From Methylobacterium sp. E-066 (GTDB lineage: Bacteria > Pseudomonadota > Alphaproteobacteria > Rhizobiales > Beijerinckiaceae), in NCBI RefSeq assembly GCF_022829635.1, contig NZ_JAKSYO010000183.1:62001-126000 (forward strand): a stretch of 64,000 bases of DNA. Reading direction: 5' to 3'. The notes beneath the pieces were generated by a model, which saw only the letters and a program-made list of their open reading frames with translations, did not search any database and was not told the origin of the DNA. A program made the translations under genes and the position numbers. Positions 17,148 through 25,714 of this stretch are shown in pieces (the stretch's first letter is position 1; each line of letters opens with the position of its first letter).

Positions 17148-18416
17148 TCAGGCGGCGTCGGCGAGGCGCAGGCCGGTGAACTGCCAGCGCTGGTGCGGAT
17201 AGAAGAAGTTGCGGTACGGCAGTCGGGCATGGCCCTCGGGCGTGGCGACCGACGAGCCGCGCAGCACGAACTGGCTAACCATGAACTTGCCGTTGTATTC
17301 GCCCAGGGCCCCCGGCAACGGCCGGTAGCCCGGATAGGCGACGTAGGCGCTGCGGGTCCATTGCCAGACGAGGCCGAACGCGTCCGGCAGGGCACCGTCC
17401 CGGGCCGCGACCTCCCACTCGAACTCGGTCGGCAGGGTGCGGCCGGCCCAGCGGGCGTAGGCGTCGGCCTCGTAGTAGCTGATATGGGTGACCGGCGCGT
17501 CGAGCTCCACGGGGCGGATGCCGCCGAGCGTCATCGTCGCCCAGCCGTCCCCGTCCCGGCGCCAGTAGCCCGGCGCCTCCCAGCCCTCGGCCTGGCCGGC
17601 ATACCAGCCGTCCGAGAGCCACAGCTCGGGCTTGGCGTAGCCGCCGGCCTCCATGAAGCCGAGCCATTCGCGGTTGGTCACCAGCGCCTTGTCGATCCGG
17701 CCCGGCAGGATCAGCGCTTCGTGGCGGGGCGATTCGTTGTCGAACGAGAAACCGTCGCCCGCGTGCCCGATCCAGGCGATGCCCCGGGCGAGCTGGGCTT
17801 GTCCCCCCTGCCCCGCGGCGGCCGGGAAGCGCCACGCGGCGTCGTAGACCGGCCCGAGCGGGTTCTGGGCGAAGGCGTGCAGGATGTCGGTGAGCAAAAG
17901 CTCCTGATGCTGCTGCTCATGGTAGAGCCCGATCTCTAGGATCGGCAGCACGGCCTCCAGGGCACCCTCCGCGGCCTGGCCGAGCAGCGACTCGACCGCT
18001 CGATCGATATGCGCCCGGTAGGCTGTCACCTCGTCCATGGTCGGCCGGGTTATCATGCCGCGCTGGATGCGCGGCTGCCGCGGGCCGGCCGCCACGTAAT
18101 ACGAGTTGAACAGGTAATGCAGCCGCTCGTCGTAGATGGCGTAGCCCGGCAGGTGCTCGCGCAGCAGGAACTGCTCGAAGAACCACGACACGTGCGCCCG
18201 GTGCCACTTGGTCGGGCTGGCATCGGCCATCGACTGGACCTGCTGGTCCTCGGCCGAGAGCGGCGCGGCGCGGCGCTCGGTCTCGCCGCGCACGAAGCGG
18301 AATGCGGCGATCCAGGCGGCGCGGTCGATCGGCCGTGCCGTTACGGGCGGCGGCGGGAAAGCCGCTGCCGTATGCGCGCGCGTGTCGCCGGAGCGGAGTG
18401 CCGCCGTGGCTGCCAT
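17148..18416 (-). CDS. egtB: EgtB, hercynine sulfoxide synthase
   Basis: EgtB is a non-haem iron enzyme that joins hercynine to a thiol (gamma-glutamylcysteine or cysteine) with O2. This 422-residue protein has an N-terminal DinB-like part with the iron-ligand histidines in KWHRAHVSWFFEQF and YHEQQHQELLLTD. A C-terminal formylglycine-generating-enzyme-like domain (~175-420) contains WQWTRSAYVAYPGY and FVLRGSSVATPEGH. The ATG at 18416 has GGGAAG seven bases upstream. egtA, egtC and egtE are not in the window, so later steps must be encoded elsewhere or use the EgtB type that takes cysteine directly. First gene of egtB-egtD. Confidence 0.94.
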   Translation of the reverse strand: MAATAALRSGDTRAHTAAAFPPPPVTARPIDRAAWIAAFRFVRGETERRAAPLSAEDQQVQSMADASPTKWHRAHVSWFFEQFLLREHLPGYAIYDERLHYLFNSYYVAAGPRQPRIQRGMITRPTMDEVTAYRAHIDRAVESLLGQAAEGALEAVLPILEIGLYHEQQHQELLLTDILHAFAQNPLGPVYDAAWRFPAAAGQGGQAQLARGIAWIGHAGDGFSFDNESPRHEALILPGRIDKALVTNREWLGFMEAGGYAKPELWLSDGWYAGQAEGWEAPGYWRRDGDGWATMTLGGIRPVELDAPVTHISYYEADAYARWAGRTLPTEFEWEVAARDGALPDAFGLVWQWTRSAYVAYPGYRPLPGALGEYNGKFMVSQFVLRGSSVATPEGHARLPYRNFFYPHQRWQFTGLRLADAA

Positions 18417-18677
18417 GCGGATCTTCCCTTATTCGCATCTCTCCTGGGATCGTCTTATCGACGCCCAGCTTGGTCGCAGAAGATATGTCCCCGCGGTGGT
18501 CAGACAACCTCCGCTAGTGATTCTGCCGCCGCCCAGTCCGATCCGCTCATTCGCCGGTGCAGCCGGCGCGGTTAATGGTGAGAACTGGAATGGGCGGGTC
18601 TTTTTTGCGCCGCAGTGAGGAGCTTTTAACCCTCGGCATCGAGACTCGAGGCGCTGAGTGCGGAGTCCAGAATTTCC

Positions 18678-19553
18678 ATGCGGATCGATCTGATGGCCGG
18701 GGCCAGCTTGTCCGCCGCGGCGTTCCGTGTGTCGCCGGAGCCGACCATCCTGGTGTTCGACTCAGGCCTGGGCGGCCTCACCGTCCTCGATGCGGTGCGC
18801 CGCGCCCGCCCCGACGGGCGCTACGTCTATGCCGGCGACGATGCCGCCTTCCCGTATGGCCGGCTCGGCGAGGCGGCCCTGGTCGCCCGGGTGCTCGCCG
18901 TGATGGAGCAGCTCGTCGCGACGCATCGGCCCGATCTGGTCGTGATCGCCTGCAACACCGCCTCGACCCTGGTCCTGCCGGCCCTGCGCCAGCGCTTCGC
19001 GACCCCGTTCATCGGCGTGGTGCCACCGATCAAGCCGGCCGCCGCGGCGACGCGCTCGGGCCTGATCTCCCTGCTGGCCACCCCCGGCACGGTGGCGCGC
19101 TCCTACACGCACGACCTGATTGCGACCTATGCCGGCGCGTGCGCGGTCACCCTGGTCGGCTCGCCGAACCTCGCAGGCTTCGCCGAGGCCGAACTCGCCG
19201 GGACGCCGATCGACGACGCGGCCCTGGCCGCCGAGATCGCGCCCTGCTTCGTCGCGGATGCGGACGGTCGGCGCACCGACGTGGTCTGCCTCGCCTGCAC
19301 GCATTATCCGCTGCTGCTCCCGCGCCTCGAAGCCCTCGCGCCGTGGCCGGTGACTTGGATCGATCCGGCCCCGGCCATCGCCCGGCGGGTGGTCCAGCTG
19401 ATCGGCCCGGCCCGGCGCGATGCCGACCATGACGGGGCCGTGCACGGCGCCTTCACGGCCGGGACCTGCCTGACCGCGCCGCTGCGCGCCTCGCTCGCCG
19501 CCCGCGGGATCGGCGAGATCGCCGTCGAGGCGCTGCCGCTTCCGATGCAGTAG
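18678..19553 (+). CDS. murI: MurI, glutamate racemase
   Basis: MurI makes D-glutamate for peptidoglycan. This 291-residue enzyme has the two catalytic cysteines in ACNTASTLVLPALR and CLACTHYPLLLPRL, the N-terminal FDSGLGGLTVLDAVR motif and the GVVPPIKPAA segment. It is slightly longer than typical (about 265-285) because of an N-terminal extension of ~20 residues before the DSGLGG strand. The start at 18678 fits a GGAG 13 bases upstream; a later start cannot be excluded. It diverges from egtB. The protein is cytosolic and its pathway partners lie outside the window. Confidence 0.94.
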   Translation: MRIDLMAGASLSAAAFRVSPEPTILVFDSGLGGLTVLDAVRRARPDGRYVYAGDDAAFPYGRLGEAALVARVLAVMEQLVATHRPDLVVIACNTASTLVLPALRQRFATPFIGVVPPIKPAAAATRSGLISLLATPGTVARSYTHDLIATYAGACAVTLVGSPNLAGFAEAELAGTPIDDAALAAEIAPCFVADADGRRTDVVCLACTHYPLLLPRLEALAPWPVTWIDPAPAIARRVVQLIGPARRDADHDGAVHGAFTAGTCLTAPLRASLAARGIGEIAVEALPLPMQ

Positions 19554-19558
19554 GCCGC

Positions 19559-19580
19559 CCGGACCCGGTCGCGGGTCCGG
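19559..19580 (+). terminator. Hairpin after murI
   Basis: CCGGACCC and GGGTCCGG form an 8-bp stem with a six-base loop five bases past the murI stop. No clear T-run follows, so it may be a weak or Rho-assisted terminator, or only an RNA-stabilising hairpin. Confidence 0.35.
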
Positions 19581-19722
19581 CGCTCCATTCAATTGCGCCT
19601 CGCCCGGCGCTGCGTCGTGGCCTGTCCGGTCCGCGGCGACAATAATGCGCGCTTGCATAATCAATCGATCCGGTTTTCTATCCCCGTTATCGAAGTGACT
19701 ATATTGATTTCGGGGGCGTCGC

Positions 19723-20439
19723 ATGGCTCTGCGGGCAGCGCTGCTGGCAGCATCACTGATGTGCGCCGTGCAGCCGGGTACGGTCGCCCTGGCTTGCGGC
19801 GACGGTGAGGCTCCGACCTCCTGCGACGATCCGAGCCCGAATGGCTTCGCCTCCTGGATGCTCGGGCGCGTCGGCCGGGCTCTTCAAGCCGATTCCGCCA
19901 AGGCGCTGACCGAATTCACCACGGGGACGAACGGCTTCCGCACCGCCGACACCTACGTGTTCTGCGTCGCGCCGGACGGCGTCATGAGCGCCCATCCCAA
20001 CCCGATCCTGAAGGGGCACGACGTTCGCGACCTGCACGACAAGACCGGCAACCACTTCATCCAGACGATGCTGGATACGGCCAAGCCCGGGCAGATCGCG
20101 GTGATCCACTATCTGTTCCCGAAGCCCGGCAGCACGATCGAGGAACCCAAGACCACGTACTATACGAAGGCCGGCGACCAGATGTGCGCGGTCGGCGTCT
20201 ACGACACCGACCAATCCGCGCCGTCCGCCGCCACCCCGGATGGCCGGGTCGCGCAGCTCCGGCAGAAGCTCGACGGGGAGATCCCGAGCCAGGTGCGGGC
20301 GGATTGGATCGCCTTCTTGGAGGCGCTGAACGCGCAGGGCGACGCGAAGGCGGCGGCGATCGCGCAGGCCCGGCGCGATATGCGGGCCGCCACGACCGCC
20401 CTGGACTCGGCCGGCCTCAGACAGGCGGGGACCGAGTAG
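19723..20439 (+). CDS. Secreted Cache-domain protein
   Basis: This 238-residue protein has a signal peptide (residues ~1-25) and a single-Cache sensor-type fold. It contains YVFCVAPDGVMSAHPNPILKGHDVRDLHDKTG and the PKTTYYTKAGDQMCAVGVY strand pair, which recall the soluble Cache proteins related to chemoreceptor ligand domains. A helical C-terminal tail (~185-238) is rich in Ala and Arg. It has no membrane anchor or output domain, so it is probably a periplasmic binding or sensing protein that works with another component. The start ATG follows a GGGG motif. An AT-rich stretch lies at ~19640-19710, where its promoter should be. Confidence 0.75.
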   Translation: MALRAALLAASLMCAVQPGTVALACGDGEAPTSCDDPSPNGFASWMLGRVGRALQADSAKALTEFTTGTNGFRTADTYVFCVAPDGVMSAHPNPILKGHDVRDLHDKTGNHFIQTMLDTAKPGQIAVIHYLFPKPGSTIEEPKTTYYTKAGDQMCAVGVYDTDQSAPSAATPDGRVAQLRQKLDGEIPSQVRADWIAFLEALNAQGDAKAAAIAQARRDMRAATTALDSAGLRQAGTE

Positions 20440-20454
20440 GCCGCGTCGTCTGGC

Positions 20455-20676
20455 ATGGGGCCGGTGCCGATCCTGTCGCTGACCGAGGCCGCGACCTTCA
20501 CGATCGGGTGTGCCGTGCTGCAATCGGCACGGATCGATCCCGAGCGCGTGGCGATCGTCCTGGTCCTGGCCGCCGCGATCCTCGCGGCCGCCGTGCTGAT
20601 CGGTCTGACGCCGGCGGATATCGCCGGGGATGTCTCATCCTTGGACCCGGCGAACCTCTGGCCCAGGCTTCCCTGA
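20455..20676 (+). CDS. Possible small membrane protein
   Basis: A 73-codon frame begins 15 bp after the Cache gene and contains one or two hydrophobic stretches (SLTEAATFTIGCAVL and VAIVLVLAAAILAAAVLIGL). The composition fits a small membrane protein, but GC-rich DNA can produce such frames by chance and the ribosome site is weak. It overlaps no other likely gene. I give it low confidence and no function. Confidence 0.35.
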   Translation: MGPVPILSLTEAATFTIGCAVLQSARIDPERVAIVLVLAAAILAAAVLIGLTPADIAGDVSSLDPANLWPRLP

Positions 20677-20693
20677 TTGGCCGAGCGAGCCGA

Positions 20694-20885
20694 CTACCGG
20701 ACGATTGTGACGGCGCTCGCGGGCTCGCCGGAGGCTTCGGCCTCTTCCGGCACGACCAGGTGAACGAACAGCATCCCGGCGGCGACGATCAGCGCGAGGG
20801 CTAGGATCCGCCAGAGCTCCATGATCGGTTCTTGGGTCGTGGCTTGGATCGGCTCTTGGGTCGTCGTCTCGGTCTCGCGCGGCAT
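20694..20885 (-). CDS. Small single-pass membrane protein
   Basis: This 63-residue protein has a Thr/Glu/Gln-rich N-terminus with a short internal repeat (TTQEPI twice), one membrane span (LALALIVAAGMLFVHLVV) and an acidic tail. The ATG at 20883-20885 is preceded by GGAACCGGAAGCG. Shorter (from 20822) and longer (from 20909) starts are possible in the same frame. It converges on the preceding small frame. I recognise no family. Confidence 0.5.
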   Translation of the reverse strand: MPRETETTTQEPIQATTQEPIMELWRILALALIVAAGMLFVHLVVPEEAEASGEPASAVTIVR

Positions 20886-21238
20886 CGCTTCCGGTTCCCT
20901 GTTTCGCATGCTGTCCTGCGGATGGGGACCTCGCCCATCGTGAAAGTCCTGTTCCGCCGGAGGCCTGGATCGGCGTCCGGCTGGGACCAGGGGACACCTA
21001 GAGGATGAACGAGTCGTAAATCGCACACCCCAAGGCGGCCCATGCAGCCGGTCTGCGGCGTCCGGGATGCACTGGCCTGCCTGCGGGGCGGCTTTATGGC
21101 TGCGATCGAAAGATCCGTCCCAAGTCGCCGCATTCGGGGTCGCGATCCGGGTGAGGTGCGCCGACACATCACCCGTCGTCTTTTCCGCTCGTGCCAGCCG
21201 ATCTATGTTACATGTAACGAGATCGGAAGGATGACGTC
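20886..21238. other. Intergenic gap upstream of the toxin-antitoxin pair
   Basis: These 353 bases lie between a minus-strand small gene and the plus-strand antitoxin. The right end contains the palindrome proposed as the antitoxin operator. Elsewhere I see no convincing gene. Confidence 0.4.
21207..21218. promoter_or_regulatory. Palindromic operator candidate of the toxin-antitoxin operon
   Basis: GTTACATGTAAC is a perfect 12-bp palindrome 20 bases upstream of the antitoxin ATG, set in a locally AT-rich stretch. Toxin-antitoxin operons are usually autorepressed by antitoxin binding to such palindromes at the promoter. That role is inferred here from position. Confidence 0.6.
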
Positions 21239-21463
21239 ATGCCCGCACCCATCCGCCAGCGCGTCCAGAAGCGCCGCGATGCACTTCGCGCCGCCGGCCT
21301 GCGACCGATCCAGATCTGGGTTCCCGATACCCGCCGGCCCGGATTTGCCGAAGAATGCCGGCGCCAAGCGCGGGCGGTCGCCGCGGCCGACGCGGCCGAT
21401 CAGGATCTGAGCGCCGTCCTGGACGCGGCCCTCGATGATCTCGACCCCGAGGGCGAGGCGTGA
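21239..21463 (+). CDS. MazE-like antitoxin (DUF3018 type)
   Basis: This 74-residue protein contains RQRVQKRRDALRAAGLRPIQIWVPDTRRPGFAEECRRQA, the hallmark of the DUF3018 antitoxins found upstream of MazF/PemK-like toxins. The N-terminal part should bind DNA and the acidic C-terminal tail (DLSAVLDAALDDLDPEGEA) should wrap the toxin. The ATG has GGAAGGATGACGTC upstream. The last codons overlap the toxin start by four bases (GTGA), the usual translational coupling of such pairs. Confidence 0.85.
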   Translation: MPAPIRQRVQKRRDALRAAGLRPIQIWVPDTRRPGFAEECRRQARAVAAADAADQDLSAVLDAALDDLDPEGEA

Positions 21464-21783
21464 AGCGCGGGGATCTGGTCACGATCGCGCTGACTGGCGA
21501 CTTCGGCAAGCCGCGCCCAGCCCTCGTCATCCAGTCCGACCTGTTCGATCAGACCGGGACGGTCACGGTCCTGCTGATATCCGGGACCCAGGTGGACGCG
21601 CCCCTGATCCGGACCGATATCGCGCCGACGCCGTCCAACGGATTGCGCAAGCCGTCTCAGGTCATGATCGACAAGGCGATGTCCGTGAAGCGCGACCGGA
21701 TCGGCCCGACGATCGGCCATCTCGAAGCGGAAGCCATGCTGGCCGTGACCCGAGCCTTGGCGGTGTTTCTCGGTATCGCCTGA
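21460..21783 (+). CDS. MazF/PemK-family toxin (endoribonuclease)
   Basis: This 107-residue protein has the MazF/PemK fold signature. It starts MKRGDLVTIALTGDFGKPRPALVIQSD, followed by the TGTVTVLLISG strand, then the PSQVMIDKAMSVKRDRIG segment. The conserved start (RGD) and the Arg-Pro-Ala-Leu-Val motif match the ribonuclease active region. It should cleave mRNA at a short motif that cannot be predicted here. The GTG start overlaps the antitoxin stop. The module appears intact on an otherwise housekeeping chromosome segment. Confidence 0.85.
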   Translation: MKRGDLVTIALTGDFGKPRPALVIQSDLFDQTGTVTVLLISGTQVDAPLIRTDIAPTPSNGLRKPSQVMIDKAMSVKRDRIGPTIGHLEAEAMLAVTRALAVFLGIA

Positions 21784-22011
21784 CCCGGAATCACGGCGCC
21801 CAATTCTGTCCGAACACGACTCTCGGACCGTGGGCGCAATCAGCGAAGACTGATCGTCCGTGGCGATGACGGTTGTCGAAATCGCTGTTCTCGCGCAGGC
21901 TATCCCGGCGGATACTGATAAGTGTGCAAAATAACTGGCATAGTCTAGATTCCGCCGCAATTTCGATCAGACTTCACGCCTATGTGAGGACTTGCCGATC
22001 GGAAGGACCAG

Positions 22012-22224
22012 ATGTTCGAGAGCCTGTTCTGGGGCGCCGCGATCGTCGCGTTGGTCGGATCGGCGGCCCTGGTCGCGATCGGAGCCGCCGTGCAGCCCCG
22101 GATCATCCAGAAGGATGACCTCGCCGCCGGGATCATCGATCCGCGTCGGACCTTCGGGCGCAAGCGGCGGTGGCGCCGATCGTTTCGCGCCACGCGCCGC
22201 CTCGGCTCGCTCCCGGTGCGGTAG
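22012..22224 (+). CDS. Small single-pass membrane protein with basic tail
   Basis: This 70-residue protein has one N-terminal membrane span (LFWGAAIVALVGSAALVAIGAAV) and a strongly basic cytoplasmic tail (RRTFGRKRRWRRSFRATRR). GGAAGGACC precedes the ATG at a suitable distance. I do not recognise the family. The arginine-rich tail suggests nucleic acid or membrane surface contact, which is only a guess. It is flanked by AT-richer DNA on both sides (21880-21960 and 22220-22300). Confidence 0.6.
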   Translation: MFESLFWGAAIVALVGSAALVAIGAAVQPRIIQKDDLAAGIIDPRRTFGRKRRWRRSFRATRRLGSLPVR

Positions 22225-22358
22225 GGCTCGGGATTTACTACATCGGACAGTAAATCTGTCTGTACCAAAGACGTACATCTCCTGCTGCAAACCCGGATGC
22301 TAGGATCCGACGACTGCAAGACGGCAGTCAAACGGTTGCGCGAGAGGGCTCAGAACTG

Positions 22359-22628
22359 ATGAGCGTGCGTCAGATTTGCGATCAGGTGCGGGTCACCGAA
22401 CAGGCCTTCACGGCGGCGCTCGGCGCCATGAAGGCGGCGGGGCTGCGCGAGGAACTGACCCGGGAGCTTCAGGAGATGGAAGCCGCGGAGATCGAGGCCG
22501 GCCAGGACGAGGCCTCGGCCCGTTCGGCCTCGTGGAAGCGGGTCAAGATGCTTCACGGCCTCGGGTATCCCGTGGATTTCGGCTGGCTCCACCTCGCTAG
22601 CCGCGCGACCGCGGTTCGATCCGCCTGA
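22359..22628 (+). CDS. Conserved small hypothetical protein
   Basis: This 89-residue soluble protein is mostly helical. Its N-terminal half (VRQICDQVRVTEQAFTAALGAMKAAGLREELTRELQEMEAAE) looks like a small helix-turn-helix or coiled-coil unit. The C-terminal part is GLGYPVDFGWLHLA. The gene faces mqo with a strong hairpin between the two. I assign no function. Confidence 0.5.
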   Translation: MSVRQICDQVRVTEQAFTAALGAMKAAGLREELTRELQEMEAAEIEAGQDEASARSASWKRVKMLHGLGYPVDFGWLHLASRATAVRSA

Positions 22629-22646
22629 GCGGTTCGAACCGGAGCC

Positions 22647-22685
22647 GATCCCGGGCCTCACTCCAAGGAAGCGAGACCCGGGATC
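22647..22685. terminator. Hairpin between convergent genes (mqo end)
   Basis: GATCCCGGG (22647-22655) and CCCGGGATC (22677-22685) form a perfect 9-bp stem around a 21-base loop that can pair further (CTC/GAG). It lies between two convergent stops and could act in both directions. No strong T-run is present. Confidence 0.45.
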
Positions 22686-22693
22686 GTGGCGGC

Positions 22694-24424
22694 TCAGGGG
22701 GCCAGATCGTGGACCGGCGCCGGGACGGTGGTGTTGCTGCTGTTCAGCACCGTGCTGCTGGTCGGGACGGCCTTGAGCGCCGCCTTGTCGATCCGCGGCG
22801 GGGCCGGTAGCTGCAGCTGCTCGCTGGTATAGGCCCATTCCTCGGCGACCCGATCCGGATCGTCGTTGAGCTTGGTGCCGTAGCTCGGGACGATCTGCTT
22901 GATCTTGGCCTGCCACTCGGGCGTGGCGACGTTCTTGGCGAACACCTTCTCCAGGACCTGCAGCATGATCGGCGCCGCCGTCGAGGCGCCCGGGGAGGCC
23001 CCGAGCAGGGCGGCGATGCTGCCGTCCTTGGCGTTGACGATCTCGGTGCCGAGCTTCAGCACGCCGCCCTTGTCCTTATCGCGCTTGATGATCTGCACGC
23101 GCTGACCCGCCTGCCAGAGGCGCCACTCCTCCTTCTTGGCCTTCGGGAAGTACTCGCGCAGGGCCGCGATCCGGTCGTCATCCGACAGCATGAGCTGGCC
23201 GGCCAGGTACTCGACCAGGGGATACTCGTCGATTCCGACCCGGACCATCGGCCAGATGTTGCTGGTGGTGGTCGAGCTGAGGAGGTCGAGATACGAGCCC
23301 TCCTTCAGGAACTTGGTCGAGAAGGTCGCGAACGGTCCGAACAGGATCACGCGCTTGCCGCCGAGCACTCGGGTGTCCAGGTGCGGCACCGACATCGGCG
23401 GGGAGCCAACCGATGCCTTGCCGTAAGCCTTGGCGAGGTGGAGCGTCGCCACGTCCGGGTTCTCGTTGATCAGGAACGAGCCGCCGACCGGGAAGCCGGC
23501 GTAATCCTCGCCCTCCGGGATGCCCGACTTCTGCAGCAGGTGCAGGGCGCCGCCGCCGGCGCCGATGAACACGAACTTGGCGTCGACGCTGCGCCGCGAC
23601 CCGTCCTTGGTGTTGCGGGAGGTGACCCGCCAGGAGCCGTCCGCGTTCTTGGTGATGCCCTCGACCTCGGTCGAGAGGTTCAGCTTGAAGGTCGGCTGGC
23701 CCTGCAGGTGGGCGACGTACTGGCGGGTGACCTCGCCCCACTCGACGTCGGTGCCGAGCGGCGTCCAGGTGGCGGCGACCTTCTGCTTCGGGTCGCGCCC
23801 GTCCATCATCAGGGGCACCCAGGTCTTGAGCTGCTCCGGATCGGTCGAGTATTCCATGCCGGCAAAGAGCGGGCTGGCCTTTAGGGCCTCCCAGCGCTTC
23901 TTCAGGTAGGTGATGTTGTCGTCACCCCAGACGAAGCTCATGTGCGGGGTGTAGTTGATGAACGAATGGGGGTTCTTCAGCACCCCGGTCTTGACCAGGG
24001 AGGCCAGGAACTGGCGCGTCACTTGGAAGGCCTCGTTGATCTCCACCGCCTTGGCGATCTCGACCTGGCCGTTCTTCTTCTCGGGGGTGTAGTTCAGCTC
24101 GGCCAGCGCCGAGTGGCCGGTGCCGGCATTGTTCCAGCCGTTGGAGCTTTCCAACGCGACCTGGTCCAGGCGCTCGACCATCTGGATCGACCAGGTCGGC
24201 TCGAGCTGGTTGAGCCACACGCCGAGCGTGGCGCTCATGATGCCGCCGCCGATCAGCAGCACGTCGACCTTGCCGTCGGCGCTATCCGCGAAGGCCAGCG
24301 AGCTCGGCAGCGAGGCCGCCGCGAGCCCGGTGGCCGCCGTTCCAAGCAGTTGCCGGCGGCTGAAGGCAAGCCTGTCCTGCGCGGAGAGCCCGGACTGGGG
24401 CTTGTTGGTGTCGTCGGCACGCAT
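22694..24424 (-). CDS. mqo: Malate:quinone oxidoreductase with Tat-type signal
   Basis: Mqo oxidises L-malate to oxaloacetate and passes electrons to the quinone pool. This ~576-residue protein has a twin-arginine-type leader (FSRRQLLGTAATGLAAA, ~20-36), which is unusual for the cytosolic Escherichia coli enzyme but seen in some proteobacteria. A dinucleotide-binding motif follows (VLLIGGGIMSATLGVWL), then the family segment SSNGWNNAGTGHSALAELNYTP and GASPGASTAAPIMLQVLEKVF near the end. The leader suggests a membrane or periplasmic location. I chose ATG 24424; a GTG two codons earlier is possible. A terminator-like hairpin follows the stop. Confidence 0.93.
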   Translation of the reverse strand: MRADDTNKPQSGLSAQDRLAFSRRQLLGTAATGLAAASLPSSLAFADSADGKVDVLLIGGGIMSATLGVWLNQLEPTWSIQMVERLDQVALESSNGWNNAGTGHSALAELNYTPEKKNGQVEIAKAVEINEAFQVTRQFLASLVKTGVLKNPHSFINYTPHMSFVWGDDNITYLKKRWEALKASPLFAGMEYSTDPEQLKTWVPLMMDGRDPKQKVAATWTPLGTDVEWGEVTRQYVAHLQGQPTFKLNLSTEVEGITKNADGSWRVTSRNTKDGSRRSVDAKFVFIGAGGGALHLLQKSGIPEGEDYAGFPVGGSFLINENPDVATLHLAKAYGKASVGSPPMSVPHLDTRVLGGKRVILFGPFATFSTKFLKEGSYLDLLSSTTTSNIWPMVRVGIDEYPLVEYLAGQLMLSDDDRIAALREYFPKAKKEEWRLWQAGQRVQIIKRDKDKGGVLKLGTEIVNAKDGSIAALLGASPGASTAAPIMLQVLEKVFAKNVATPEWQAKIKQIVPSYGTKLNDDPDRVAEEWAYTSEQLQLPAPPRIDKAALKAVPTSSTVLNSSNTTVPAPVHDLAP

Positions 24425-24878
24425 CGCCACATCTCATCGTTTGCGGACCGGGACTGCGCGGCTGGCACGCTCCGGTCCTGAAGGCGTCGGATCGACACGA
24501 TCGGGAGACCCGCGCGTCCAGCCTTCCAGAACGTTCCCCCCGCAGGTGATGCGGTACATTGTGCGTGATCGATCGTTCTTATGCGATCGCGTTTTTGTCT
24601 ATCGGTCGGAGCGGTTTGAGGGCCGCCGACGAAAGTAGTTTCCAGAACTCGAATTCCGGATCGGAGCGTCTATTATCAACCAACGGCCGGGTTCGGAATG
24701 GCAACGCCGAATAGAGCCAGGGTCGGATTTGGAGGCCGCACGGAGTTCGGCGACCGCCGAAGGCGAAAACACGCTGGCCGACTTGGCCCAGCGGGTCGAT
24801 GCCCGCGTCTTAGAGGATGAGGTCTGAAAGAACAATCTACGGTGTTGGACAATCGGACGCCCCACCGGGGACAGACCG
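24425..24878. other. Intergenic gap upstream of mqo with a possible decayed coding tail
   Basis: The left part (24540-24620) is AT-richer and should hold the mqo promoter. From about 24639 to the TGA at 24828-24830 one plus-strand frame reads like a protein C-terminus (…IEPGSDLEAARSSATAEG, ending AQRVDARVLEDEV). It has no usable start after an upstream stop at 24636. It may be the remnant of a lost gene, or chance. Confidence 0.35.
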
Positions 24879-25400
24879 CTATCGGGCGCGGCGGAAGCGG
24901 ATGATGCTGCGCGAGAGCCGGCCGGCATCCCAGTTCGGCATGATACGCCAGGGCGTCATCACGTCCGCCTCGTCGCCGTGGAGCTTGATCGAGCGCCGCT
25001 GCTCGGTGTTGACCCATTCCGGCGCCCAGGCGGTCTGGACCTGGGTGATCCACTGGTCGCCCTCGATCCGGTAGCGGCCGATATAGGCGACCAGCGTCTT
25101 CATCAGGGCCGCGCGGTCGGCATCGGTCTCGGCCGGCTTGCGGTCGGTGCCCTCGAGATTGAACGCGACCCAGCCGTCCTGGGTGAAGATCACCCGGCCT
25201 CGCGGCGCGCTGCCCATCGCGTCGATCAGCGCCCCGGTCGCCTTGTCCTCGACTTGGTAGGAGACGAGCTCCCAGGTCCCGACGATTTTTTCGGCGAGAT
25301 CGCCCTCATCCGCGTGCGCCTGGGCTTGAGCCTCCGCGGTCTGGCCGGGAGACGCCGCCATGAGCAGGGCGGCCGCGAGCGTCGTGGAGAACTTCGTCAT
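24879..25400 (-). CDS. Secreted lipocalin-like protein
   Basis: This 173-residue protein has a signal peptide (residues 1-24) and a lipocalin-like domain. It opens with LAEKIVGTWELVSYQVEDKATGA and contains GRVIFTQDGWVAFNLEG, the GRYRIEGDQWITQV strand and a final RSIIRFRRAR. The GTWELVSY motif is the hallmark of the lipocalin-like family often annotated in proteobacteria. A periplasmic small-molecule-binding role is possible but not shown. ATG 25400 is preceded by GGATCACGGG and gives a complete signal peptide. The frame is open further upstream, but those residues are not protein-like. Confidence 0.8.
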   Translation of the reverse strand: MTKFSTTLAAALLMAASPGQTAEAQAQAHADEGDLAEKIVGTWELVSYQVEDKATGALIDAMGSAPRGRVIFTQDGWVAFNLEGTDRKPAETDADRAALMKTLVAYIGRYRIEGDQWITQVQTAWAPEWVNTEQRRSIKLHGDEADVMTPWRIMPNWDAGRLSRSIIRFRRAR

Positions 25401-25663
25401 CCCGTGATCCACCTTCCGGCGTGCTGCGACACCTGATCCAAGCGGGGTAAGGGTCTCTCCAGGGTGCGGTCGTTCCCCCGTACGACGGGCTGCCGACCCC
25501 GGATAGACGGCGGGCGGCGATCCCATGACAGGTCTCGGTGGCGCGAAGCTGGAATGGGAGTGGGACTGCGCCGTATCGGCCGACACGGACCCGATGGCGA
25601 CTTCGATCGGCGGCCGAGGGGGGGCGACGGGACCAACGCGAGTGATCGCGACCGATGCGTCCC

Positions 25664-25692
25664 AAAAAAAGGGCGGGGCTCTCACCCCGCCT
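25664..25692 (-). terminator. Intrinsic terminator
   Basis: On the minus strand, GGCGGGG-TGAGAG-CCCCGCC is followed by TTTTTTTGGG, a textbook stem with a seven-base U-run. It ends transcription of the small secreted protein gene and the tiny frame after it. Confidence 0.85.
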
Positions 25693-25714
25693 TCCGTCTA
25701 TCGGATCGTCTGCG

